Assembly (NCBI GenBank): GCA_030616265.1 | Contig: JAUWXS010000005.1 | Location: 1 to 15,357 of the forward strand | Direction: 5' to 3' | Source of the DNA: Dehalococcoidia bacterium | Lineage (GTDB): Bacteria > Chloroflexota > Dehalococcoidia > Dehalococcoidales > BS750m-G39 | DNA length: 15,357 nt | In this document: positions 1-5,884 of the stretch, piece by piece | Layout: each line of letters opens with the position of its first letter | How positions within the stretch are numbered: position 1 is the stretch's first letter | Notes under the pieces: model-generated | The model's input: the letters and a program-made list of their open reading frames with translations, nothing else | Database searches by the model: none | Told to the model about the DNA's origin: nothing | Position numbers and translations under genes: made by a program

Positions 1-45
1 ACTTTGGATCCCTTAGCCCAGGTTCGAATCCTGGCTCGGCAGCCA
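1..45 (+). tRNA. tRNA-Gln(TTG), 3' part only
   Basis: The 5' half lies outside the window. The T arm is CCAGG/TTCGAAT/CCTGG at 18-34. The 3' acceptor strand CTCGGCA is at 35-41, the discriminator G at 42 and an encoded CCA at 43-45. With a four-base variable region, the anticodon loop is CTTTGGA at 2-8, which gives anticodon TTG (4-6), glutamine. The loop and flanking bases resemble bacterial tRNA-Gln. The anticodon call rests on the 3' half alone because the pairing 5' stem strand is missing. Confidence 0.82.
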
Positions 46-78
46 CTCTCATTAGTTCATGCACCCCACCCCACCCGC

Positions 79-107
79 TTGACTAATCTGGCGCAGAACT
101 ATATTCT
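79..107 (+). promoter_or_regulatory. Candidate sigma70-type promoter for the ABC/yggS/mrp run
   Basis: TTGACT at 79-84 matches five of six -35 positions. It is followed by a 17-base spacer and TATTCT at 102-107, four of six -10 positions. The predicted start, near 114, leaves a leader of only about 8 bases before the ATG at 122. No Shine-Dalgarno sequence precedes that ATG, so a nearly leaderless transcript is possible. The call is by eye only. Confidence 0.42.
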
Positions 108-121
108 TAAAGCTGACAAAA

Positions 122-880
122 ATGGTAAAGAGGCAAGCGGCCACAGCGGCGGTTGAGGTAGACAAGGCCTCGTTCCACTACAAAAATATCAAGGCAATCG
201 ACGAGCTAACGCTTCAGGTGCCCAGGGGTATAAGCTTCGGCCTGCTGGGACCTAACGGCGCCGGCAAGACCACCCTCATTCGGCTACTTGTCGGACTCTT
301 AAAGCCGAAATCGGGCACTATAAGGATCCTGGGGCAGACCCCCTCCCGCCAGACCGCCCACCTCATCGGCTATATGCCCCAGCTCCATTCCCTCTACACC
401 GAGCTATCGGTTATCCAGAATGTAAACTTCTTCGCCCGCGTCTATCAGCTCAGCGATAAACGCCAGCGGGCCAAGCGCGTAGAAGAAGCCATAAGACTGG
501 TCGACCTCTGGCAACGCCGTAAAGACTCGGTGCTAAAGCTGAGCGGCGGCATGAGACAGAGGGTCAGCCTGGCCTGCGCCATCGTCCATAACCCTCCCCT
601 GCTCTTTCTCGACGAGCCCACCGTCGGGCTCGACCCCGAACTCAGGGTTACCTTCTGGGAGCATTTCACCGACCTGACCAAGCAGGGCACCACCCTTATT
701 GTTTCCAGCCATACTATAGACGACGCCGCCCACTGCGACCACCTGGCCTTTATGCGTGACGGCAAGCTCATCGCCCGGGGCACGCCGGCTGAGCTACGCA
801 AAGCCACCGGCAAATCGGGCGCCAATCTAGAAGACGCCTTTCTCTATTTCATCCACCGCGAGGACAAAAGTGTTTCTTAA
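122..880 (+). CDS. ABC exporter ATP-binding protein
   Basis: This 252-aa cytoplasmic ATPase should power the ABC-2 permease encoded next. It has a full nucleotide-binding domain: Walker A GPNGAGKT (43-50), Q-loop glutamine 87, signature LSGGMRQR (140-147), Walker B LLFLDEP (160-166) and switch histidine 197. Length and motif order fit the CcmA/DrrA class of single-domain exporter ATPases. The short C-terminal tail after about residue 225 is typical of that class. The ATG at 122 lacks a visible ribosome binding site, and a promoter candidate lies just upstream, so it may be leaderless. Its last 11 bases overlap the permease gene, suggesting translational coupling. The substrate cannot be read from sequence; drug, lipid or polysaccharide export are all possible. 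Confidence 0.93.
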   Translation: MVKRQAATAAVEVDKASFHYKNIKAIDELTLQVPRGISFGLLGPNGAGKTTLIRLLVGLLKPKSGTIRILGQTPSRQTAHLIGYMPQLHSLYTELSVIQNVNFFARVYQLSDKRQRAKRVEEAIRLVDLWQRRKDSVLKLSGGMRQRVSLACAIVHNPPLLFLDEPTVGLDPELRVTFWEHFTDLTKQGTTLIVSSHTIDDAAHCDHLAFMRDGKLIARGTPAELRKATGKSGANLEDAFLYFIHREDKSVS

Positions 881-1604
881 CCAGGCACTTACCATCGCCG
901 GCAGGGTGATACAACAGCTAATACGTGACCGCCGCACCATGATTTTAATCGTGCTGATGCCGCTGGTGGTAATGACCCTCATCGGCTTGAGCTTCCCCGA
1001 GGGCACTGTCTTGGACTATATCGCCCCGGCGCTGCTGGCGACACTGGCGCTCTTTTTCAGCTTCCTGCTCACCGGCATCAGCTTTTTGAGGGAACGCTCT
1101 CAGGGCACCATGGAACGCCTGATGGCGTCGCCGGTGTCGCGCCTGGATATCGTCGTCGGCTATCTATTAGGCTTCTTTATCTTCGCCCTGCTCCAGACGC
1201 TGATTGTCGTCCTCTTCACCATCTATGTGCTCGATGTCCAGTACCACGGCGACCTCTGGCAGATTTTCGTTTTCCAGATTGTCATCATCGCCGGCGCCGT
1301 CAACCTGGGCATATTCATATCCACCTTCGCCCGCAACGAGTTCCAGATGGTGCAGTTCATCCCGCTCATCATCTTCCCCCAGATATTCCTCTGCGGGGTT
1401 ATCTGGCCCGTGGAGCAGATGCCCAACTACCTGCAGTGGCTCTCCAAGATACTGCCCCTGACCTACGGCGTGGAAGGGCTGCGCAACATTATGCTGGCCG
1501 GCCAGAGCCTGCTCGATGTCGTCTTCGAGCTGGCGGTACTGGTTGGATTTGCTATTATCATGTCCATCATCGCCGCTATCACCATGAGGAGAGGAGCCGC
1601 TTAG
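870..1604 (+). CDS. ABC-2 type transporter permease
   Basis: This 244-aa integral membrane protein is the likely partner of the preceding ATPase. About six hydrophobic segments are visible, near residues 24-42, 49-70, 92-118, 128-152, 160-180 and 213-238. The cytoplasmic loop after the second holds the stretch RERSQGTMERLMASPVSR, a hallmark of ABC-2 permeases where the ATPase docks. The PLTYGVEGLRNIM segment before the last helix is also typical. The start is a GTG at 870 inside the upstream gene, supported by AGGA at 861-864. Length is normal for a half-size permease, so the exporter is probably a homodimer of this protein with two ATPase copies. Substrate unknown. Confidence 0.92.
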   Translation: MFLNQALTIAGRVIQQLIRDRRTMILIVLMPLVVMTLIGLSFPEGTVLDYIAPALLATLALFFSFLLTGISFLRERSQGTMERLMASPVSRLDIVVGYLLGFFIFALLQTLIVVLFTIYVLDVQYHGDLWQIFVFQIVIIAGAVNLGIFISTFARNEFQMVQFIPLIIFPQIFLCGVIWPVEQMPNYLQWLSKILPLTYGVEGLRNIMLAGQSLLDVVFELAVLVGFAIIMSIIAAITMRRGAA

Positions 1605-1621
1605 CCCCAAAGGATTTCGTT

Positions 1622-2278
1622 ATGGGAATTAGGGAAAACAGCCAGAAACTATTAAACGAATTGCCCCCCGGCGTGGAGCTGGTCGCCGCCGCCAAGACCA
1701 GGACGGCGGAGGAAGTGCTCCAGGCCGTTGAGGCGGGGATAAAGATTGTCGGGCAGAACTACGTCCAGGAAGCCGAGACAATCTACCCCGCCATCGGCGA
1801 TAAGGCAAAGTGGCACCTGATCGGCCACCTGCAAAAGAACAAGGTGAAAAAAGCGGTAAAAATATTCGACATGATAGAGACCGTCGACTCGGTTGATTTA
1901 GCTACGGAGATTGACAAGCGCTGCGCCCAGATGGGCAAGGTCATGCCGGTGCTGGTCGAGATAAACAGCGGCCGGGAGAAGCAGAAATCGGGGGTGCTTC
2001 CCGAAAAAGCCGAAGCGCTGATAAAAGCAATCTCAAGCCTGCCCAACATAAAAGTAATGGGGCTGATGACCATGGGCCCCCGCTTCGGCAACCCCGAAGA
2101 CTCTAGGCCCTATTTCGTAACCACAAAGAAGATATTCGAACGCATCAAAGCGCTGGCGATACCAAATGTCGAGATGAACTATCTATCCATGGGCATGACC
2201 AACTCCTACCCGGTGGCTCTGGAAGAAGGGGCCAACCTGGTAAGAATCGGCACCCGGATATTCGGCCGAAGAGACTAG
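1622..2278 (+). CDS. yggS: YggS/PLPBP family pyridoxal-phosphate homeostasis protein
   Basis: This 218-aa cytoplasmic protein belongs to the YggS/PROSC family. These are PLP-binding single-domain TIM barrels that buffer vitamin B6 and influence amino- and keto-acid pools without known catalysis. The PLP lysine is expected at K25 in VAAAKTR. Other family blocks are GQNYVQE (44-50), WHLIGHLQKNK (64-74), LSMGMT (188-193) and RIGTRIFG (208-215). GQNY replaces the more usual GENY/GENR, and MTNS replaces the usual MSxD at the phosphate-side loop; both look like mild variants. The ATG at 1622 is chosen because AGGA at 1611-1614 precedes it and the protein then starts where the family does. The frame stays open to 1436, but that extension overlaps the permease and looks unlike YggS. 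Confidence 0.93.
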   Translation: MGIRENSQKLLNELPPGVELVAAAKTRTAEEVLQAVEAGIKIVGQNYVQEAETIYPAIGDKAKWHLIGHLQKNKVKKAVKIFDMIETVDSVDLATEIDKRCAQMGKVMPVLVEINSGREKQKSGVLPEKAEALIKAISSLPNIKVMGLMTMGPRFGNPEDSRPYFVTTKKIFERIKALAIPNVEMNYLSMGMTNSYPVALEEGANLVRIGTRIFGRRD

Positions 2279-2302
2279 CTAAAGAGAGGGGAGAAAATTT
2301 TT

Positions 2303-3334
2303 ATGGCAACCGGAGAACAGGTAAGAGAGAGCCTGGAAAAGGTAATGGTTCCCGGCGTTATGCGGAGTCTTAACGGTCTGAATCTGGTACGTCAGGTTAC
2401 GACCTCCGGCGGGAAGGTCAAAATAACCCTGTCGTCCACCGCCCTCAACGACGAGGTTCAGGAATGGGTTAGCACCAAGACCAGAGATGTAGTGGGGAAG
2501 CTGTCGGGGGTAAAGAAGGTGGAGATAGAGTTCACCGCGGCTAAGCCCGTCGAGATAAATCAAATCGGCAACATCATCGCCGTGATGAGCGGCAAGGGCG
2601 GGGTGGGCAAATCGCTGGTCGCGGGACTGGCCGCCATTGCCCTCAAGCGCCAGGGCTACGAAGTGGGCATACTGGATGCCGACCTCACCGGCCCCAGCAT
2701 CCCCAAGATGTTCGGTATCGCCAGCCGCCCCAGCGGCAGCGAGAGCGGAATTCTGCCCGTGCTCTCACGGGCGGGGATTGAAATAATGTCCATTAACCTG
2801 CTGCTGCCCCAGGAAGACGACGCCGTTATCTGGCGCGGCCCCCTCATCAGCAACACCATCAAGCAGTTCTGGGAAGATGTCCTCTGGGGCAAGCTCGACT
2901 ACCTGCTCATCGACCTCCCCCCCGGCACCGCCGATGCCCCCCTTACCGTAATGCAGTCGTTCCCCGTCTCCGGGGTTATTATTGTCTTCACCCCGCAGGA
3001 CCTGACCGCCATGATAGTCCGAAAAGCGGTCAACATGGCTCAAAAAATGGGCAAGTCCATTCTGGGGGTAGTGGAGAATATGAGCTATCTATACATACCC
3101 GAGATGGACAAGCGGATTGAAATCTTCGGCCCCAGCCGGGGACAAGAAATGGCTCAGGCATCGAAGGCGCCCCTGCTGGGGCAACTGCCCCTCGACCCCG
3201 AGCTGGCTAGGCTCTGCGACCAGGGCGAGATTGAAAGCTACGATTCCGAGATTATGAACGCCTTCGGAAAATCCCTAAAGCAAGCCCTGGCTGCCAAAAA
3301 CCCGCCCCTTGACGAAGCGCCGCCCTGGACTTAA
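2303..3334 (+). CDS. Mrp/NBP35-type P-loop ATPase lacking the CxxC motif
   Basis: This 343-aa protein has the two-part layout of bacterial Mrp/ApbC. An N-terminal MIP18/DUF59-like domain (about 5-78) is followed by a MinD-like ATPase with deviant Walker A GKGGVGKS (97-104), DADLTGPSIPKM (125-136) and DLPPGTAD (204-211). Family members carry Fe-S clusters at a dimer interface through a CxxC after the NMS segment. Here that segment reads NMSYLYIPEMDKRIEIFG, so the two cysteines are replaced by I265 and M268. The only cysteine in the protein is C305, so classic cluster bridging looks impossible. The start is supported by the GA-rich site GAGAGGGGAGA (2284-2294). It sits in a run with yggS before it and a small unknown protein and a ferredoxin after it. 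I would not call it a proven Fe-S carrier. Confidence 0.9.
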   Translation: MATGEQVRESLEKVMVPGVMRSLNGLNLVRQVTTSGGKVKITLSSTALNDEVQEWVSTKTRDVVGKLSGVKKVEIEFTAAKPVEINQIGNIIAVMSGKGGVGKSLVAGLAAIALKRQGYEVGILDADLTGPSIPKMFGIASRPSGSESGILPVLSRAGIEIMSINLLLPQEDDAVIWRGPLISNTIKQFWEDVLWGKLDYLLIDLPPGTADAPLTVMQSFPVSGVIIVFTPQDLTAMIVRKAVNMAQKMGKSILGVVENMSYLYIPEMDKRIEIFGPSRGQEMAQASKAPLLGQLPLDPELARLCDQGEIESYDSEIMNAFGKSLKQALAAKNPPLDEAPPWT

Positions 3335-3353
3335 TCTATTAAGGGAGAGACGG

Positions 3354-3608
3354 ATGGTTGAAGAAGAGGCCAGAGAACAAGAAAGACTGGCTCAGGAAGA
3401 GCTGGTCAGAGAAAAAACTGACGAGCAGGGCAACAAGTGGCGCAAGGTCTACTTCGGCGGCGGGGCCCACTTCCAAAACTGGCTGGAGCAGTGCCGGGAG
3501 CTGGGCGAGGTTGAGATAGAAGAAATAGACTCTACGGGCTTTAAGTGCTTTGAGGAAACCGGCGAAAAGCTGTACCGAATCTGGATGAAGGAAGAGCCGC
3601 CCGACTAA
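3354..3608 (+). CDS. Unrecognised 84-aa protein downstream of mrp-like gene
   Basis: I cannot assign a family. The protein starts with a charged, Glu/Arg-rich and probably helical stretch (1-25). A compact part follows with KVYFGGGAHFQNW (31-43), C47, C65 in GFKCFEE and KLYRIW (72-77). There is no signal peptide or membrane segment, so it is probably cytoplasmic. The ATG at 3354 is preferred because AAGGGAGAGA (3341-3350) lies just upstream. A TTG at 3309 would extend the protein into the mrp-like gene. It is 19 bases downstream of that gene and probably cotranscribed with it, so a role as a partner or adaptor is possible but unproven. Confidence 0.72.
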   Translation: MVEEEAREQERLAQEELVREKTDEQGNKWRKVYFGGGAHFQNWLEQCRELGEVEIEEIDSTGFKCFEETGEKLYRIWMKEEPPD

Positions 3609-3633
3609 AAACGGCTTGAGGTGGGGGCAATCC

Positions 3634-3680
3634 AAGGAGGTGAATAAAAGGTGCATTGAACTGGGGAATAATGGTAAAAT
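3634..3680 (+). promoter_or_regulatory. Extended -10 promoter candidate and orphan Shine-Dalgarno before ferredoxin
   Basis: TG-G-TAAAAT at 3672-3680 is an extended -10 element. It predicts a start near 3687 and a leader of about 29 bases to the ferredoxin ATG at 3716. No good -35 sits at 17 bases from it. Upstream, AAGGAGGTGA at 3634-3643 is a full-length Shine-Dalgarno match, but the only nearby start is GTG at 3651, followed by CAT and a TGA stop. No protein can be read from it. It may be a relic, a tiny leader or coincidence. Confidence 0.35.
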
Positions 3681-3715
3681 AAAACTCAATCAAGACCAGG
3701 AGGATAGTTTAAGAA

Positions 3716-3982
3716 ATGGCCTTAAAGATTACCGAGGAGTGCATAAGCTGTGGAGCCTGTGAGCCTGAATGCCCCAATGAGGCTGTCACTGAAGGAGATG
3801 AAATCTATATAATTAACCCTGATAAATGCACCGAGTGCGTAGGTTCTCACGAGAGCTCGCGTTGCGTCGAGGTCTGCCCGGTGGATTGCTGTATACCCGA
3901 CCCCGACCATAAGGAAAGCCGGGAGAAACTGCTGGAGAAATGGAAAAAGCTGCACCCCGGTGAAACCCCTGCAGCCACCTAA
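3716..3982 (+). CDS. 2[4Fe-4S] ferredoxin, YfhL/Allochromatium type
   Basis: This 88-aa soluble electron carrier has two cluster-binding motifs. The first is C9-x2-C12-x2-C15-x3-C19-P. The second is C38-x2-C41-x8-C50-x3-C54-P, where the eight-residue insertion between cysteines marks the YfhL/Alvin-type ferredoxins with one very low-potential cluster. Extra cysteines 58 and 59 follow. The tail from about residue 64 is a charged helix. AGGAGGA at 3698-3704 precedes the ATG at a somewhat long 11 bases. It lies about 100 bases after the small unknown gene and probably has its own promoter. Its redox partner is not identified; EtfBA encoded 4.5 kb away is one candidate, purely by inference. Confidence 0.95.
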   Translation: MALKITEECISCGACEPECPNEAVTEGDEIYIINPDKCTECVGSHESSRCVEVCPVDCCIPDPDHKESREKLLEKWKKLHPGETPAAT

Positions 3983-4055
3983 AACCCTTTAGCTTTAACT
4001 GCCAGCTTAACGCCGACTTCGGTAAAGGCAATAATGATAGGCATCTTCTCTGTGT

Positions 4056-4131
4056 TCCCCGATAGCTCAATCGGTAGAGCGAGCGGCTGTTAACCGCTAG
4101 GTTGTAGGTTCGAGTCCTACTCGGGGAGCCA
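4056..4131 (+). tRNA. tRNA-Asn(GTT)
   Basis: A complete 76-base cloverleaf with encoded CCA. The acceptor stem is TCCCCGA (4056-4062) with TCGGGGA (4121-4127), then G4128 and CCA 4129-4131. The D stem is GCTC/GAGC. The anticodon arm is AGCGG/CTGTTAA/CCGCT (4082-4098) with anticodon GTT at 4089-4091. The T arm is GTAGG/TTCGAGT/CCTAC. All stems pair fully, so it looks functional. It marks the left edge of an AT-richer pocket, but no duplicated 3' end (attachment site) was found in the window. Confidence 0.97.
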
Positions 4132-4189
4132 CCTATTTCTATTTATTTGCCCCTCACCTCTCATCCTTGGGCTTCTTATTCTCGATTAT

Positions 4190-4966
4190 CTACTTCTCCT
4201 TTTTTTCCACCTTGGTACTCAGTTTAACTTTAATGGCTTCAGGTTTTGTATTTTGATCTGTCAAGAAGAGTATGGTTAGATTGAATATTGAGTTAACTGT
4301 TGTTGAATCTATTTTTTCTGCCTTAGGGTGTACAGAGAATATTCTGTATGTATTACACAAACCTAATAGGTGCTCATGCTTCTCCGGGATTACTTCTTGG
4401 TATTTAGCCTTATTATCCAAATATTCTTTTATTAACTCCCCAAGCGTCTTTTTCTCCAGAGCCTTCTTTGATTCGGGACTTGCGAGGAGCATAAGCTTGA
4501 GCAACCTTGATTCGGTTGCACTAACTGACATAGCAACGCAGGCATAATTGCAATCCTCGAAGTAACACTGTATTGCCTCATTCATTCGCTCTTTCTCAAC
4601 CTCATCAAACGATGAACAAAAAGCTAGTATCTCATCTCTCGCATCTTCGAAGGTTGACTTAAGAACCATAATCGAGGTCACGAAATCTTGCCAGTTGCTT
4701 GTATCACGAGGGTTCTCCAAAGTTGATGCCGCCCGATAAAATATGGAGTCTGAGCTTCCAAAAGATGGCAGCCTCAATATTTGGCACAGCCGTACACATG
4801 ACTTTATCGGCTTAAAGTTTAGCTGATAAGGAAATGACCAGCAGAAACCGGGGCTAGTTGGCGCTTTGCTTGGCCCTTTAGGGAAAAATACCCTTGCTAC
4901 AAAACCCTGGAAATCTAAGCACAGCTTTGGTGCCTCTACAAGGTTAGACAAATGATCGGTAGACAT
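4190..4966 (-). CDS. HEPN/DUF4145-like protein of unknown role
   Basis: A 258-aa protein on the strand opposite to its neighbours. The C-terminal half (about 125-236) resembles DUF4145/HEPN-like helical domains: a helix with YFEDCNYACVAMSVSATESR (135-154), TLGELIKEYL (174-183), then YRIFSVHPKAEKID (207-220) and a last hydrophobic helix. R208-x4-H213 matches the RX4-6H signature of HEPN proteins, many of which are toxin or defence RNases, although DUF4145 members are largely uncharacterised. The N-terminal 120 residues match nothing I recognise. Composition is AT-rich (20 of 60 bases are G or C at 4201-4260) beside GC-rich neighbours, which hints at acquisition. A weak GTGAG site lies about 8 bases before the ATG. 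The start is uncertain. The HEPN reading is an inference from pattern. Confidence 0.62.
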   Translation of the reverse strand: MSTDHLSNLVEAPKLCLDFQGFVARVFFPKGPSKAPTSPGFCWSFPYQLNFKPIKSCVRLCQILRLPSFGSSDSIFYRAASTLENPRDTSNWQDFVTSIMVLKSTFEDARDEILAFCSSFDEVEKERMNEAIQCYFEDCNYACVAMSVSATESRLLKLMLLASPESKKALEKKTLGELIKEYLDNKAKYQEVIPEKHEHLLGLCNTYRIFSVHPKAEKIDSTTVNSIFNLTILFLTDQNTKPEAIKVKLSTKVEKKEK

Positions 4967-4985
4967 ATTTACTCACTTTTTTCAT

Positions 4986-4991
4986 ATTATA
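4986..4991 (-). promoter_or_regulatory. -10 box candidate for the HEPN-like gene
   Basis: On the minus strand a consensus TATAAT lies at 4991-4986, 19 bases before the ATG at 4966. This would give a leader of about a dozen bases. No convincing -35 is seen at 16-18 bases upstream. The surroundings are AT-rich, so a chance match is possible. Confidence 0.35.
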
Positions 4992-5007
4992 ACATATGAT
5001 AATCGTA

Positions 5008-5062
5008 TATAAATCCCCACGTCGCGAAACGGGGCCCGCCGGATCCCCCGCGAGTGCCAAAC
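5008..5062 (+). repeat. GC-rich dispersed repeat, copy 1
   Basis: About 55 bases starting TATAA and ending GTGCCAAAC. They match copy 2 at 5700-5753 with six substitutions, all transitions, and one single-base gap. The core GTCGCGAA-R-CGGGG...CCCCGCGAGTGCC can fold: CGGGG 5030-5034 with CCCCG 5046-5050. It lies in the 257-base gap (4967-5223) between the HEPN-like gene and the His-rich gene. Confidence 0.75.
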
Positions 5063-5110
5063 CCCACAAAAATTGACCTTTGCGCCTTTCCCTATTAGGC
5101 GGCTCACTAC

Positions 5111-5130
5111 GTCGAGAAATGGGGCCTGCC
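5111..5130 (+). repeat. GC-rich dispersed repeat, partial copy 3
   Basis: These 20 bases match the core of copy 1 (5021-5040) at 17 positions. The similarity fades after 5130, so this is a degenerate or truncated copy. It sits between copy 1 and the His-rich gene. Confidence 0.5.
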
Positions 5131-5160
5131 CAGATAGGGAACTCGCTACGCCATGTGCAC

Positions 5161-5189
5161 TTGTAAAAAGGGTCAAAAGAAGCTAAAGT
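5161..5189 (+). promoter_or_regulatory. Promoter candidate for the His-rich small protein
   Basis: TTGTAA (5161-5166), 17 bases, then TAAAGT (5184-5189). Each hexamer matches four of six consensus positions. The predicted start, near 5196, gives a leader of about 28 bases, with the strong AGGAGGG site at 5211-5217. A GTGCAC palindrome at 5155-5160 abuts the -35 and could be an operator. This is speculative. Confidence 0.32.
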
Positions 5190-5223
5190 TCAATACAGAG
5201 TCGATGGCATAGGAGGGAACAAG

Positions 5224-5523
5224 ATGTATCACGAGACTGAATGTGGTCACGAACACCATGGTCACGAGGGAGGGCCCGGAATGGGTCATGGTGGGAAATG
5301 GGGACATCACGGCCACGGGGGCCGGGGCAGAATGCATCATGGCGGTGGCTGTCACCACGGAGGCGGTATGCATCACGGGCCTGACTTTCGGCTGTTCAGA
5401 CACCGGCACTTCATCAGTAAAGAAGAGGTCATTGCCCAGCTTGAGGAATACCTAAAGCAACTTAAGGCAGAAGCCGCAGGAGTGGAAGAGCATATTGCTG
5501 AGCTCAAGAAGGAGCAAACATAA
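5224..5523 (+). CDS. His/Gly-rich small protein with C-terminal coiled coil
   Basis: A 99-aa protein in two parts. Residues 1-62 are Gly/His-rich with 17 histidines, often paired (HH at 11, 28, 38, 44 and 50), plus cysteines 7 and 43 and several methionines. This composition is suited to binding Ni, Zn, Cu or Co. Residues 64-96 form a heptad-like Leu/Glu/Lys helix (EEVIAQLEEYLKQLKAEAAG), probably an oligomerising coiled coil like that at the end of DUF5320-type small proteins. No signal peptide or membrane segment is present, so it is probably cytoplasmic. AGGAGGG at 5211-5217 is a strong ribosome binding site at ideal spacing and fixes the start. The real function is unknown; metal storage, metallochaperone or sensor roles are inference. 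A second reading frame (5243-5455) overlaps but has no comparable site. Confidence 0.8.
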   Translation: MYHETECGHEHHGHEGGPGMGHGGKWGHHGHGGRGRMHHGGGCHHGGGMHHGPDFRLFRHRHFISKEEVIAQLEEYLKQLKAEAAGVEEHIAELKKEQT

Positions 5524-5605
5524 TTCAGACTACTGAAAATGATTTGTAGATATACAGGGTTGATTCTGACGGTGACAGAAAATCTATCCAGCTTATAGGT
5601 CTATA

Positions 5606-5638
5606 AGGATAATGGTAGGATAATGGTAGGATAATGGT
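5606..5638 (+). repeat. Three perfect 11-bp tandem repeats
   Basis: The unit AGGATAATGGT occurs three times in a row without mismatch. The 11-bp period is close to one helical turn, so the same face of DNA is repeated. That fits a regulatory binding site as well as simple slippage. It lies 83 bases after the His-rich gene's stop. Confidence 0.9.
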
Positions 5639-5699
5639 AGAAAGAAGCCTCACTATAGTCCGCCGATGGAGATGGCAGCCATAAATGTTACCCTTTGCC

Positions 5700-5753
5700 T
5701 ATAAGTCCCGCGTCGCGAAGCGGGGCTTGCCGGATTCCCCGCGAGTGCCAAAC
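5700..5753 (+). repeat. GC-rich dispersed repeat, copy 2
   Basis: This is the downstream partner of the copy at 5008-5062 (same orientation, about 49 of 55 positions identical). The hairpin is slightly stronger here: GCGGGG 5720-5725 pairs with CCCCGC 5737-5742 across an 11-base loop. Copies 1 and 2 bracket the His-rich gene. No transposase gene is present, so it is at most a non-autonomous element. Confidence 0.75.
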
Positions 5754-5799
5754 ACCTCGGAATTAGCTACTTATACATACCCCCCAATAAAGGGTCTCC

Positions 5800-5816
5800 T
5801 AGGGGTCTAACCCCTA
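5800..5816. other. Short perfect hairpin upstream of prfA
   Basis: TAGGGGT (5800-5806), loop CTA, ACCCCTA (5810-5816): seven base pairs. No T-run follows on either strand, so it is not a standard intrinsic terminator. It could be a protein site or remnant of a palindromic repeat. Confidence 0.5.
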
Positions 5817-5884
5817 TAGGGCGGGACGGGTGGGATAACAAACGCACGTTCGCCAAGGTGGGGTGGTGAGGCAAAACCCCCCAT

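Larger units (their letters stand above)
5524..5884. other. Gene-poor interval between His-rich gene and prfA promoter
   Basis: No credible gene is seen on either strand in these 361 bases. The interval holds the 11-bp tandem repeat, copy 2 of the dispersed repeat and the short hairpin listed separately. The only open stretches with start codons are under 20 codons, such as 5634-5684. No terminator with a T-run is visible. Purine- and G-rich DNA at 5819-5880 carries several GGGG runs just upstream of the prfA promoter. Confidence 0.6.

Noticed and set aside
1436..1621. N-terminal extension of the YggS frame
   Set aside because: It overlaps the permease gene, is unlike YggS, and a good start with AGGA upstream exists at 1622.
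5243..5455. Second frame inside the His-rich gene
   Set aside because: The strong AGGAGGG site is correctly spaced only for the ATG at 5224, and the alternative protein has no coherent composition or motif.
5634..5684. 16-codon ORF starting inside the tandem repeat
   Set aside because: It is too short, with a start created by the repeat itself and no conserved feature to support it.
5606..5753. CRISPR array
   Set aside because: The tandem units are adjacent 11-mers without spacers, and the longer repeats are hundreds of bases apart with no cas genes.
5800..5816. Rho-independent terminator
   Set aside because: The stem is perfect, but no T-run follows on either strand.
4056..5884. Integrated element with attachment sites at tRNA-Asn
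   Set aside because: I looked for a duplicate of the tRNA 3' end downstream and for an integrase gene in the window and found neither.
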